64,000 nucleotides of DNA from contig NZ_JAIRAU010000028.1 of assembly GCF_020073745.1 (NCBI RefSeq), positions 453,188 through 517,187 of the forward strand. Reading direction: 5' to 3'. The translations under genes and the position numbers were made by a program. Positions 45,690 through 56,000 of this stretch are shown here, in pieces. Each line of letters begins with the position of its first letter. Within the stretch, counting starts at the first letter, position 1. Source of the stretch: Nannocystis pusilla (GTDB lineage: Bacteria > Myxococcota_A > Polyangia > Nannocystales > Nannocystaceae). The notes beneath the pieces were generated by a model, which was not told the origin of the DNA, did no database searches, and was given only the letters and a program-made list of their open reading frames with translations.

Positions 45690-47048
45690 TCACGCCCGGC
45701 GCGCCCGCCAGCGCTGCCACAGCGTCTTGCCGTGCTTCCACGCCCACAGCCCGACGAAGATGTAGACCTCGAGCGCCAGCAGCAGCAGCAGCGGGTCGTA
45801 GGGCGCGCGCAGGCGGGTGTCGCCGAAGTAGATCGCCGCGGTGATCATCAGCGCGAGCACGTGGATGGCGATGAGGCCGTAGCTGGCGACGGTGCGGCGC
45901 ATGAACAGCGTCGACAGGCCGAGCACCACCGGCAGGGTGACGAAGGTGGTGTAGAGGCCCTGCCACCAGATCGCGCGCGGGCGCCACAGGTCGCGCCCGG
46001 AGTCGGGCCACGGCGTGTTGTAGCCGGCCAGCAGCAGCATGTTGACGATCCCGTACTTCACCTGGCCCAAAAGCCCGGTCTTGCGGATGCACTTGGCCAT
46101 CAGCGCGTCGAGGGCGGCGGCGTCGGCGATGTAGCCGCGGTACTCGAGCTCGGGCCCGAGCGCCGGCTGGAGCTGGACCCACGAGCGCGGCGCCGTCTTG
46201 GCCCGCTTCTCGAGCTGGATCAGCGGCGGCGGTCCGAAGCGGATCTTGCCGCGCCCGGGCTCGGTCGGGGTCGCGGTGGCCTTCTTGTTGTGACAGCGGC
46301 CGAACAGCTGGTTGAACTTGCCGTTCTCGCTGACGAGGCCGACGCGGCCGGTGTGGTGGTACATGCGCGCCGCCGAGAACCCGAGCACCAGGCTCAGCGG
46401 GATGCCGGCGTAGACCAGGTGACGCCAGCGCACCCGCGGCATCTGCTTGCGGAACACCAGCCAGACCACCCCGAACAGCGCGATCGACAGCAGGATCTGC
46501 GGCCGGCACGCCGTCGCCAGCCCCGCGGTGATGCCCGCCGCCCAGGCGTCGCGGCTCTTGCCCTCCTGCACCAGGCGCAGCAGGTAGAACACCGACATCA
46601 TCATGAACACGCCGAACGGGATCTCGCTCAGCGTGTAGCCGCCGAGCGAGATCAGCGGGTAGTAGAACACCAGCAGCGTGCCGAGCAGCGGCGGCACCCA
46701 CTTGTACGGGCTGATGCGCGCGGCGATCCGGTAGGCGTAGGCGACGATGCCGGTGCCCATCAGCGCGTAGGCGACGCCGATGGCGGTGAAGTTGTCCTTG
46801 CCGAACAGCGCCTTGACGAGCGCGAGGATGAAGTGCGTGCCGTAGGGGAAGAACGCGTGGTACTCGTTCGGCGCGCCGAACTTGTCGATCATCTGGTCGG
46901 CCCGCGAGACGTAGCCCTTCATGTCCGAAGAGACATAGTCGCCGAGCGGGTGGACCACGAGGTTCCAGTGCAGGCGGACGAGGAAGGCGCCCAGCACGAT
47001 GACGAGCGGCCAGCGGTTGCGGTAGAGCCAGTCGAGAGCGCGTTGCAC
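45690..47048 (-). CDS. GT-C-type membrane glycosyltransferase (PMT/ArnT-like)
   Basis: The 452-aa protein starts MQRALDWLYRNRWPLVIVLG at ATG 47048. It has about ten membrane helices. The first periplasmic loop carries GDYVSSDMKGYVSRAD, the place where GT-C enzymes hold their catalytic Asp. Further on are FGVFMMMSVFYLLRL and RPQILLSIALFGVVW. A soluble region (about 255-345, rich in Lys/Pro) interrupts the helices. Members use lipid-linked sugars to modify proteins or envelope lipids. The acceptor is unknown and no other glycan gene is next to it. A minus-oriented 14-bp copy (ATGTCCGAAGAGACAT, near 46921) encodes YVSSDMKG at the catalytic loop itself. Confidence 0.8.
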   Translation of the reverse strand: MQRALDWLYRNRWPLVIVLGAFLVRLHWNLVVHPLGDYVSSDMKGYVSRADQMIDKFGAPNEYHAFFPYGTHFILALVKALFGKDNFTAIGVAYALMGTGIVAYAYRIAARISPYKWVPPLLGTLLVFYYPLISLGGYTLSEIPFGVFMMMSVFYLLRLVQEGKSRDAWAAGITAGLATACRPQILLSIALFGVVWLVFRKQMPRVRWRHLVYAGIPLSLVLGFSAARMYHHTGRVGLVSENGKFNQLFGRCHNKKATATPTEPGRGKIRFGPPPLIQLEKRAKTAPRSWVQLQPALGPELEYRGYIADAAALDALMAKCIRKTGLLGQVKYGIVNMLLLAGYNTPWPDSGRDLWRPRAIWWQGLYTTFVTLPVVLGLSTLFMRRTVASYGLIAIHVLALMITAAIYFGDTRLRAPYDPLLLLLALEVYIFVGLWAWKHGKTLWQRWRARRA

Positions 47049-47211
47049 GGGATCGGAGGGGGCGGAGAGTAGCAGCGTTCCGGACCCGGCGGGGAGGCGC
47101 GGGCGGGGCCTCGCGGCCCGGAGTGCGAGGCGGGCGCGGGCGCGCCCCGGATGCAGATGCGCAGCCTCACGGGCGCCCCGAGACGGGACGCCCGCGAGGC
47201 GACCATGGCGC

Positions 47212-49338
47212 TCAGTTCTGCGGGAACTCGACCCAGTGCGCGTCGCTGAGGTCGGCCAGCGCGCTCGCCTTGATCCCGACGTCGCTCAGCGTGAACACCT
47301 GCTCGCCGATCACGATCGACCGCCGCAGCATCGGCGACCAGCCGCACCCGTAGTACTCGTCCCAGCAGTCCTCGACCACCGGGTCGGGGTGCTGGACCTC
47401 GCCGATCTGGACGATGCCGTCCTCCTTGTCGACGCGGAAGCCGAGCGCGCCCTGCTCCCAGAGGTAGTTGTCGTTCTGGTCGTAGCTGCCCCACTCGAGC
47501 GGGATCATCGCCAGCTGGGTCTTGCCCCACCACAGGAACGCCTTGTGGTCGAACAGCGCCTCGGACCAGCCCCAGTCCTCGCCGATCGCGACCTTGTGCA
47601 GCTGCTTCGGCGCGGCGTCGTCGGACACGTCGAACAGGCTGAGCTGCATGCCGAGGATCTGGCCGTCCTCGGTGCCGTCGCGGCCGACGCCGAGGATCAG
47701 GTCCTCGCCCACGGGGTGCAGGTACGCGCTGAAGCCGGGGATCTTGAGCTCGCCGGCGACGACGGGCTTGGTCGGGTCGCTGACGTCGACGGTGTAGAGC
47801 GGGTCGGTCTGGCGGAACGTGACGACGTAGCCCTTGTCGCCGATGAAGCGCACGCCCTGGATCTGCTCGGTCTTGCCGAGACCGCCGACCTGACCGATCT
47901 GCTGCAGCTCGTCGCCGTCCTGGCGCAGCACGCTGACGAAGCTCTCCGAGGTGTTCTGGTCCCAGCCGAGGCTGTCGGTGCTGGCGACCCGCAGGTCGCC
48001 CGCGAACTCCGACATCGCCCACTGGCTCAGCAGCCAGCCGCGGACCTCGCCCGAGGCGACGTAGTTGGCGCGGGTGCGGTCCTTGATGTCGAACTTGTGG
48101 ACGTAGGTCGTGCGGCCCTGGTCCTCGGGCGAGGCCTCCGGGTCCCAGTCGGCCGGGTTCCACGGGGTCGTCGCCACGTACAGGTTCTCCTTCGAGGCGT
48201 AGACCGTCTCGCCCTCGGAGAACACGCCGACGCCGCCGGTCGGGGCCAGGTGGCCGTCGAGGTCGACCGTCAGCACGCCGAGGGTCGACAGGCCCGAGTA
48301 GACGCCGGTGTGCATGACGTCGTCGCAGGCCAGCAGCACGCCGCTGGTGATCTCGCCTTGCCCCTGGGACAGGTCCTCACGGACATAGCGCGGCAGCCAG
48401 TTCTCGATCGTCGAGGCGTCGATGGCCGACTTGTTGAACACCTTCGACTGCGCGAGCGCGATCTGCCACAGGTGCTCGTAGAGCGCGTCGCTGCCGCCGC
48501 CCTGCTCGAAGGCCTGGTAGTCGAAGAACTCGTACGGCTCCTTGAGGTGGATGCCGTTCGGGGCCGAGCGGACGACCACGCGGGCGACGCCGTCGACCAT
48601 GCGGGCGCTGACCAGCTCGCCGGTGATGTGCAGGTTCGACACGACCTTCATCGCCTCGGGGTCGCTGATGTCGACCTCGATCAGGCGGGTGACGCCGGCC
48701 CAGTAGTCGGGGCCGAAGTACTGCTGCAGGTCGAGGCCCCCCGCCTGCGGCGCGCCCTCGTAGTCGTAGTAGTACGGCCAGGTGCGGACCAGCAGCAGCG
48801 CGCGGTCCTCGTGCATGAAGATCTGGGCCTCGTACAGGTCGGCGCCGAGGTCCAGCGAGCCGCGCAGCGTCGGCGACGCGCCGGACACGTCGACGAAGTG
48901 CAGCTGGCCGCGGGCGAACGCGAGGATCCGCTCGCCGTCGGTCTTGACGACGTCGGGCTCGTCGACGCCGGCCTCCTGCACGTTGGTGCCGGAGTAGTCC
49001 TTGCCGCCGTCGTCGCCGCCGTTGCCGTCGCCGGGGGCCGGATCGCCGTCGCCGCCGTCGTCGAAGCCGCCGGTGCTGCCGCCGCTGCCGCTGTCGCCGC
49101 CGGCGGCGTCTTCACCCCACCAGCCCTGGCTGTAGTCGTAGCCGTAGAGGTTGCCGTACTTGTCGATCAGGCCCTTGGCCTGGCCTTTGGTGTAGTCGAG
49201 CAGGTCGTCGCAGCCGTCGAAGCTGTAGAGGACGCGCGGGCTCTGCTCCGAATCGGGCTCCTCCTTGTCCGAACAGGCGGTGGCGAGGGCGCCGAGGAGG
49301 AGGAAAGCGGGGAGCGCAAGGGCGGTGGGGCGAGACAT
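47212..49338 (-). CDS. Beta-propeller lipoprotein (PF09826-like)
   Basis: The 708-aa protein has a lipobox LATAC (Cys22). It has an Asp/Gly-rich linker (about residues 80-112, GGDSGSGGSTGGFDDGGDGD) and then the signature DYSGTNVQEAGVDEPDVVKTDG of the PF09826 Beta_propel family. Propeller strands continue to the C-terminus, e.g. VDVSDPTKPVVAGELKIPGF and LSLFDVSDDAAPKQLHKVAI. The family is found on the surface of many bacteria and archaea and its function is not established. A repeat copy near 48361-48386 encodes REDLSQGQGEI, in a loop region. It is about 160 bp upstream-adjacent to the glycosyltransferase gene on the same strand. Confidence 0.85.
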   Translation of the reverse strand: MSRPTALALPAFLLLGALATACSDKEEPDSEQSPRVLYSFDGCDDLLDYTKGQAKGLIDKYGNLYGYDYSQGWWGEDAAGGDSGSGGSTGGFDDGGDGDPAPGDGNGGDDGGKDYSGTNVQEAGVDEPDVVKTDGERILAFARGQLHFVDVSGASPTLRGSLDLGADLYEAQIFMHEDRALLLVRTWPYYYDYEGAPQAGGLDLQQYFGPDYWAGVTRLIEVDISDPEAMKVVSNLHITGELVSARMVDGVARVVVRSAPNGIHLKEPYEFFDYQAFEQGGGSDALYEHLWQIALAQSKVFNKSAIDASTIENWLPRYVREDLSQGQGEITSGVLLACDDVMHTGVYSGLSTLGVLTVDLDGHLAPTGGVGVFSEGETVYASKENLYVATTPWNPADWDPEASPEDQGRTTYVHKFDIKDRTRANYVASGEVRGWLLSQWAMSEFAGDLRVASTDSLGWDQNTSESFVSVLRQDGDELQQIGQVGGLGKTEQIQGVRFIGDKGYVVTFRQTDPLYTVDVSDPTKPVVAGELKIPGFSAYLHPVGEDLILGVGRDGTEDGQILGMQLSLFDVSDDAAPKQLHKVAIGEDWGWSEALFDHKAFLWWGKTQLAMIPLEWGSYDQNDNYLWEQGALGFRVDKEDGIVQIGEVQHPDPVVEDCWDEYYGCGWSPMLRRSIVIGEQVFTLSDVGIKASALADLSDAHWVEFPQN

Positions 49339-49837
49339 GAGCGTGTTCTCCAGAGAAGTCGGCGACGGGGGGTCGCGGGACTGGACAGGTCAAGGACGCC
49401 GGGGGGTCTTTGCCGGCGTCGCGGGGCCTTGAGCACAGCGCGTGCCAACGGCCCCTGTGCCGCTCCGGGCGGCCGTTCTGGCGTTTCGGTGGCGACAGCG
49501 CCGATCACCCTGCCGGGGGTGCGACCCTGGCGCCCGGACGTCGGCGCCACCCTGCGGCGCCGCCGCTGCGACGTTTTTTTCACGAGTTATCACACACCGC
49601 GCAGAGCCCTTCTCACCCGCAGCTCACGGCGCGCGAATTTGGCGCGCGATCCGCCGGCCGCGGAGCCGGTGCTGTCTCCCGGATCACACATCAGAGAAAC
49701 ATAAAGACAGGGCCTTTAGGACAGGTTGTTTGGGACATATGTGCATTGCCCGCCCAAACAGCTGAGTCCGCAGCGGGCGCCTCGCCGCGTTGACATGTTC
49801 TTGATGTTGACGAAATCTTGACGGCAGAGGTGCTCGA
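49339..49837. promoter_or_regulatory. Divergent intergenic region with 14-bp repeats and AT-rich promoter area
   Basis: This 499-bp gap separates the leftward propeller gene and the rightward hydrolase gene and should hold both promoters. 14-mers AGACAGGGCCTTTA, GGACAGGTTGTTTG and GGACATATGTGCAT run from 49705 to 49746. Further right, TTGACATGTTCTTG (49790) begins with a consensus -35 TTGACA, in a stretch with lower GC than anything nearby and two more TTGAC copies (near 49807 and 49818). No clear -10 follows. No gene is seen. Confidence 0.55.
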
Positions 49838-50965
49838 ATGAAAACCGCGAAACTCCTCACCATCGCCGCTTCGTTCACGCTTGGGCTCGCCATGACGGGT
49901 GTTAATACGGCGTACGGATCAGACGACTCGCAAAACGACGAAATCGACGACACCGACCGCGTCGTCGAGATCGACGGCGAGGACGCCGCCGGCGGCGAGG
50001 ACCTCCTGGAGGTCGAGACGAGCGACGTGCGCCTGCCCTCGGCGCGCCACGGCCAGCGCCTGACGATCCCGGCCAAGGTGTTCAAGCCGAAGCTGGCGAA
50101 GACCGCCGGGCGCGCCCCCGCGGTGCTGATGATGCACGGCTCGGGCGGCCTGACGAAGATGCCGGGCAAGAAGCAGAAGCAGATGAGCCAGGACCCGTGC
50201 AGCCCGCAGCTCGAGGACCAGTACGAGCGGTGGGGCGAGGAGCTGGCGCAGCGCGGTTACGTCGTGCTCATGCCCTCGAGCTACTCCGCGCGCGGCTTCT
50301 GCGACATGCACGTCGACAAGGAGCGCATCCCGGACACGTTCGACGAGCGCCCCGAGGCGATCCTGAGCCGCCTCTACGACATGGACGTCGCCGCGCGTTA
50401 CCTGTGCGAGATGGACGAGGTCGATTGCGACCGCATGGGCGTGATGGGCTTCTCGCACGGCGCGACGATGGCGATGCTGGCGCTCCACTGGCAGATGGAC
50501 CACGCGCTCGATCACTACCGCAAGCATTCGCCCGACCGCGAGGAGATCGACTTCGAGATGCCGGACCTCCCCGGCAAGCCGCCGCGCTTCAAGGTCGGCA
50601 TCGCCTATTACCCGGGCTGCGGGACCGACGGCTTCCTGCCGCGCGAGACCGACGACGGCGCCGACATCCGCAACAAGTACTTCCCGAGCTCCGACCTCTA
50701 CGTCCTCCACGCCTCGAAGGACGACCTGGCCCGGATCTGCACCGTCGACAGCTCGGTGAAGGACGCCACCGGCGAGCGCGAGATCCAGTCCGCGCAGGTC
50801 GCCGCCGAGCGCGGCGTCGACGACAACTATCACATCGAGGTGTACCCCGACGCCGGCCACGGCTTCGACTCCGACGAGAAGGAGATCAACGAGCCCGGCA
50901 ACCCGAGCGCGGCCGCGCACGCGCGCAAGCTCGCGCTGCAGCAGCTCTACACCCACTTGAACTGA
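49838..50965 (+). CDS. Secreted dienelactone hydrolase-like alpha/beta hydrolase
   Basis: The 375-aa protein starts MKTAKLLTIAASFTLGLAMT, with a signal peptide ending near AYG-SD. An acidic linker follows (QNDEIDDTDRVVEIDGEDAA). The hydrolase part has VLMMHGSGGLTKM (oxyanion region), GVMGFSHGATMAML with the nucleophile Ser, LYVLHASKDDLARIC with the likely Asp, and YPDAGHGFDSDE with His. This order is that of the dienelactone hydrolase family, though classical members use Cys as nucleophile. The first 25 codons are noticeably less GC-rich than the rest. Substrate unknown; the exported location suggests breakdown of extracellular esters. Confidence 0.82.
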   Translation: MKTAKLLTIAASFTLGLAMTGVNTAYGSDDSQNDEIDDTDRVVEIDGEDAAGGEDLLEVETSDVRLPSARHGQRLTIPAKVFKPKLAKTAGRAPAVLMMHGSGGLTKMPGKKQKQMSQDPCSPQLEDQYERWGEELAQRGYVVLMPSSYSARGFCDMHVDKERIPDTFDERPEAILSRLYDMDVAARYLCEMDEVDCDRMGVMGFSHGATMAMLALHWQMDHALDHYRKHSPDREEIDFEMPDLPGKPPRFKVGIAYYPGCGTDGFLPRETDDGADIRNKYFPSSDLYVLHASKDDLARICTVDSSVKDATGEREIQSAQVAAERGVDDNYHIEVYPDAGHGFDSDEKEINEPGNPSAAAHARKLALQQLYTHLN

Positions 50966-51161
50966 GCGCATTCGCTCGGCGTGAGCGCCTCACGCGCACC
51001 GTACACCTGTCCTTTGTGCCAGATGAATCAATAGACCATCAATGCCCGACGGAACCGGATCAAAGCCGGTCCGCCGCACACTGGGCCGCCGACGTGACGC
51101 AGGTTGCTTGTCGCGTCGGCGGCCTTTCCTACGCTCGGAGGCGTTACAGGGGGGGCATTGT

Positions 51162-52994
51162 ATGCCATCGAGAGTGGAAGGCACGGTTGCGTATACTCGT
51201 AGGATTGCGTCCTGGGCGGCGCTTCTGACCTGCGTCGGCGCCTGTCCGAGCGAGGATATCGGGGTCTCGAGCGCGACCGAGGGAGGCAGCGGCACCACCG
51301 ATTCGGCGCTCCCGGGCACCGGCGCGAGCGAGGGCGTACCGACGACCACCAATTCGGGCGTGTCGGGCTCCGGCGGCGATAACCTGACCGGCTGGGAGAC
51401 CACCGGCGCGGACGACCCGGTCGGGCCGTGCGCCACCGATCCTCTATGCGACATCCCGCCGGAGGAGCACGAGCCGACCAACAAGCCCGACGGCCTCCCG
51501 AGCCCCTTACCCGGCGTCTACGACGACCTGGGCCCGGCGCCGCTCGACAACGGCTTCCGCTCGCTGATGGGCTTCCCCAACCGCCAGCGCGAATTGCTGG
51601 AGGAGCGGGTCGCGGCGATGTACGACCCCGACAGCCCGAGCTTCCGCGACTACCTCACCGTCGACGAGTGGATGGCCGACCACGCCCCGCGCACCAAGGA
51701 CGTCGACATCGTCAAGGCGTGGCTCAAGTCGCGCGGCTTCACCATCAATTACGAGGCCAAGAACCGCCTGCTCGTGCACTTCAGCGGCAGCGTCAAGGAC
51801 TTCAACGAGACCTTCGACACCGAGCTGCACATCTGCATGCGCAAGAACCCGCTGCACAGCGGCGACCCGTTCCCGGTCTACTGCACGCTCGAGAGCTTCA
51901 CCCTGCCGATCTTCGTCGCCGAGCGGACCCATGGCCTGGCGACCGCCGACCTGCCGGCCGAGACCGGCACGCTGACGAAGGAGGTCGGCGACGTCGTCGA
52001 GGACTACCCGGGCGACGACGCCCACGGCCCGCCGGCGTTCTACGGCGCCTACAACATGAACAAGCTGTTCGCCGACGGCTACGACGGCACGGGCTCGGCG
52101 ATCGGCGTGGTCGGGGCCGGCACCTACCACACGATCGACCTGCAGATCTTCTGGAAGTCGTTCGGCATCGAGCGCGAGCTGCCGACCCGCGTGGCCCTGA
52201 TGGAGCCGGTGTTCGAGCGCATCACCGAGACCTCGCTCGACACCCAGTGGTCGTCCTCGCTCGGCCCCGGCGCCGACGTGTTCGTCTACGAGGGCCCCGA
52301 CGCCCGCAACACCGCGCTGCTGTTCGCCTGGAACGAGGCCATCGGCGACAACAAGGCCGACGTGGTGACCACGAGCTTCGCCCACCGCGAGGACGCCGAG
52401 GCCAAGACCCTGCGCCACCAGTACGACGAATCGGCGCTGATGGGGGCCGCGATCGGCATGACGCTGCTGTCGGCCAGCGGCGACTCCGCCAACCCCGACA
52501 CCCCGTGCAGCAGCCCGTACGTCACCTGCGTCGGCGGCACCAACCTCGTCGCCACGCCGACCGGCGTCATCTCGTCGGAGCGGGCCTGGTCGATGTCGGG
52601 CTCGGGCAATTCCAAGTCGTTCGCGCCGCCCTACTGGCAGGAGGCCGACGTCGACAGCGAGACGCGCGCCATGTGCGACCTGGCGCTGTCGTCCTCGCCG
52701 GAGAACCCGATGTGGATGCGGCGCTGGAAGAAGTGGGAGGCCTACGGCGGCACCTCGTTCGCCTCGCCCGCGTTCGCCGGCATGGTCGCGGTGGTCAACA
52801 GCTACCGCAAGGCCCACGGCAAGCCGCGCGTCGGCTACCTCAACCCGGTCATCTACCTCCACGGGCCGACCCGCGCGACCTTCCGCGACATCACCAAGGG
52901 CGCCACCCCGTACCACTCGGCGGGCGTCGGTTGGGACTACCCGACCGGCCTCGGCGCACCCGATATCGCCGCCCTCGCCGCGACAATCCCGTGA
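51162..52994 (+). CDS. Sedolisin (S53) family peptidase, lipoprotein
   Basis: The 610-aa protein starts MPSRVEGTVAYTRRIASWAA at ATG 51162 after a G-rich GGGGGGC. It has a lipobox CVGAC (Cys28) and a Ser/Gly/Thr linker to about residue 95. The pro-domain (about 125-270) has RELLEERVAAMYDPDSPSFR and VHFSGSVKDFNETFDTELH. The catalytic part has the Glu/Asp pair in ITETSLDTQW (about 355-360), SGDSANPDTPC and CVGGT, and the nucleophile Ser532 in YGGTSFASPAFAGM. It is a pepstatin-insensitive acid-type peptidase. A lipid-anchored zymogen outside the cell suits a predatory or scavenging life. A repeat copy (ACCTGTCCTTTGTGCC, near 51005) lies in its upstream region. Confidence 0.9.
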   Translation: MPSRVEGTVAYTRRIASWAALLTCVGACPSEDIGVSSATEGGSGTTDSALPGTGASEGVPTTTNSGVSGSGGDNLTGWETTGADDPVGPCATDPLCDIPPEEHEPTNKPDGLPSPLPGVYDDLGPAPLDNGFRSLMGFPNRQRELLEERVAAMYDPDSPSFRDYLTVDEWMADHAPRTKDVDIVKAWLKSRGFTINYEAKNRLLVHFSGSVKDFNETFDTELHICMRKNPLHSGDPFPVYCTLESFTLPIFVAERTHGLATADLPAETGTLTKEVGDVVEDYPGDDAHGPPAFYGAYNMNKLFADGYDGTGSAIGVVGAGTYHTIDLQIFWKSFGIERELPTRVALMEPVFERITETSLDTQWSSSLGPGADVFVYEGPDARNTALLFAWNEAIGDNKADVVTTSFAHREDAEAKTLRHQYDESALMGAAIGMTLLSASGDSANPDTPCSSPYVTCVGGTNLVATPTGVISSERAWSMSGSGNSKSFAPPYWQEADVDSETRAMCDLALSSSPENPMWMRRWKKWEAYGGTSFASPAFAGMVAVVNSYRKAHGKPRVGYLNPVIYLHGPTRATFRDITKGATPYHSAGVGWDYPTGLGAPDIAALAATIP

Positions 52995-53084
52995 GCCCCC
53001 GCGCGGGCCCTACGCCCGCGCCCAGCGCTGAGGCAGGTCGACTTCGGCCTGTCTTGTGGAACGTGGACCCCGGGGAGGCGCGTG

Positions 53085-56000
53085 ATGACACCCTTCGAAG
53101 TGCTCCCGCACGGCGGGCTCGACCAATCGATCCTCATCCCGGTCCTGGTCGGGGTCTACGTCGCCCTGTTCTTCACCGAGACATTCGGCTGGGTGTTCGT
53201 CGGCCTCGTCGTGCCCGGCTACCTCGCCTCGGTGCTGGCGCTGCAGCCGACCACCGCCGCGGTGATCGTGCTCGAGGCGATCGTCACCTACCTGCTGGCC
53301 CGCGGCCTCGCCTACGCGCTGGCGCCGACCGGCGTGTGGGCCCCGTTCTTCGGCCGCGACCGCTTCTTCGTGATCGTCCTCGCCAGCGTGCTCGTCCGCC
53401 AGCACGACCAGCTGTGGATCTTGCCGGCGCTGTCCGCCTGGCTCGAGGTCCAGCTGGGCACCGAGCTGCCGCCGGTGCGCGAGTTCTACAGCATCGGCCT
53501 GGTGCTGGTGCCGCTGACCGCCAACATGCTGTGGAAGCCGGGCCTGGTGCGCGGCCTCGGCCCGCTCGCGGTCGTCGTCGGCCTGACCTACGCGATCCTC
53601 GAGCTGGTCCTGCTGCCGCTGACCAACCTGTCGCTGTCGTCGTTCGAGCTGCTCTACGAGGACTCGGCGATCGACTTCCTCGGCCACGCCCGCGCCTACG
53701 TGCTGCTGCTGACCACCGCCACGCTGGCCGCCCGCTTCAACCTCCGCTTCGGCTGGGACTTCGGCGGCATCCTCGTGCCCGCGCTGCTCGGCCTGCTGTG
53801 GTTCACCCCGCTCGAGATGAGCGTGACCCTGGCCGAGGCCTGCATCCTGTGGGGCATCACCAAGCTGCTGCTGCGCTACTCGCCGCTGCGCCGCTACAAC
53901 CTCGAGGGCCCGCGCAAGCTGGCGGTGGTGTTCAGCCTCAGCGTCGCGCTCAAGTGGCTCCTGTCGCTGGTCGTCAGCGTCACCTTCCCCGGCGTGCGCG
54001 CCCGCGAGCTGTTCGGCTTCGGCTACCTGCTGTCGACCCTGCTGGCGATCCGCATGCTGCCGAAGAAGGCGACGCGGCGGGTGCTGCTGCCCACCATCAG
54101 CACCGCGTTCGCCGGGTGGCTCATCGGCAGCGCGCTCGGGCTCGGCCTCGACGTCGCCGCCCCGGTGCCGACCCCGGTGCCCGCCTTCAACCCGCGCAAC
54201 ACCAGCGATCGCCTGCTGCGCAGCGAGGCGGGCGCGCTCGCGCTGGCCCACGTGCGCGCCGAACTCGCCCCGCCGCGCCTCGAAGCGCCGCCGGCGGCCG
54301 CGCTCATCGCCCACGCTGAGGCCTGGTCGGCGCTGGCGGCATGGATCGCCGCGCCGACCGACGACGCCGCCGCGACCGCTCGCGACGCGGCCGCGCGCGC
54401 CGACCTCGGCATCCACGCGATGAGCGCTCCGACCGGTCTCTTCCATCATGTCTCTTACGCCATCTCACCGATCGAGCGCGGCGTCGTGCACACCAGCTGG
54501 CCCTCGGCGCTGGTGGTGCCCGGGGCCAGCGGCCCGGCGATCGTCGTCCCCCGCCCGGCCGCCGAGGCCCCCGCGGCCGAGGCCGCCGGTCCCCTGTGCG
54601 CCGCGCTGTCGTGCCGCCTGGTGCTGGTCGCCGGGCGCGACCAGGTGCCCGGCGTGATCGACACGACCTTCTCGGCCGCGCTGGCGCGCCTCGCCCCCGA
54701 AGGCGCGGTCGAGCTGCGCGCCGACTTCGACGCCCCGCCCGGGCAGCCGCTCGTCCACCTCGAGCCGGGCGCCCCCCTCGGCATGGCCGCGCTGCAGTCG
54801 AGCGCCCCGCGCGGCGGCGCCGTCCTGCCGGCCATGGCCGCCGCCGAGGGCGCCCCGCCGCTGCCGCTCGGCCCCGCGTGGGGCGAGGGCCGCCGCGCCG
54901 TCGTGCGCATGCACCCCGAGACGATGCGCGCCAGCCTGCTGCGCGACGCCCCCGAGATCCGCACCGCCCCCGCGCTCATGCCGTGGCTCGCCGAGCAGGT
55001 GCGGGCCTGGAGCGAGCGGCCCGACAGCGGCCTGGCCGCGCCCTCGGTCGCCGAGCTGACCTTCCTCGAGCGCCACGTCGCCGAGCCGCTGATCCACGGC
55101 TTCACCGAGGACCGCGCGCTCGCGGCCCGCTTCGCCCGCCTGGTCGACGCCGAGGTGTGGCAGCTGCGCGACTGCGGCTCGCGCCGGCCCTGCCGCGCGC
55201 TCGTGGCCAACGGCGAGATCCTGGTCCTCGGGACAGGCCCCTCCAAGCTCGTGATCGAGGCGATCCGCGTGCCCGAGGAGGCCGGCACCTGGCGCCTCGC
55301 CGCCGAGCTGTTCAGCGCCGCCAGCGGGCGCGCGCTCCTGATCGCCATCAGCCGCTCGGGCGCCGGCACCTCGGCGTTCACCCCGGCGCAGGCGCTGCAC
55401 CAGGCGCTGTCGTCCGACGAGGCCGGCGCCCCGCGCACGATCGTGCAGATCCGCGGCCTCGGGGCCCGCCCCGGCGCGCCCGCGGACGCGCTGGCGATCG
55501 GCCGCCCGCGCGCCGGCGTCGGCGAGCTTCCGCCTGTCCTTTCGGACATGCTCACCATGTCCGGCCCGCTCGCGTTCGTGCCGCGCTGGCGCCTGCTCGA
55601 GGACGCCCCCGAGCTGGCCGCGCTGGTCGGCGTGCGCGACGCCCTGATCGCCTTCTCGGCCGCCTTCACCGACGACGCCGCCGCGATCTTGTGGTTCCCG
55701 CCGGCGCTGCGCCGCGTCTACGCCGTCGGCGACCCGTGCCTCGACCTCCGCCGCCTGTCGGCGCTCGACCTGGTGCCGACCGGCCGCGGCTGCGCGGCGT
55801 GGGTCCGCGACGAGGCCGCGATGGCGCTCGGCGGCGCCGCGCCCGGCGTCATCGATGTCCGTACGGCCATGTCCAAAGGGACAGCCAAGGAGGAGCCGCC
55901 GGCCCGCCGCCCGGCCCGCGCGAGCGAGGCCAAGGAGCCCGAGGGCCGCGGCAAGCCGGGCACCGTCACCGCCACCGTCGCGGGCACCGACTTCATGACC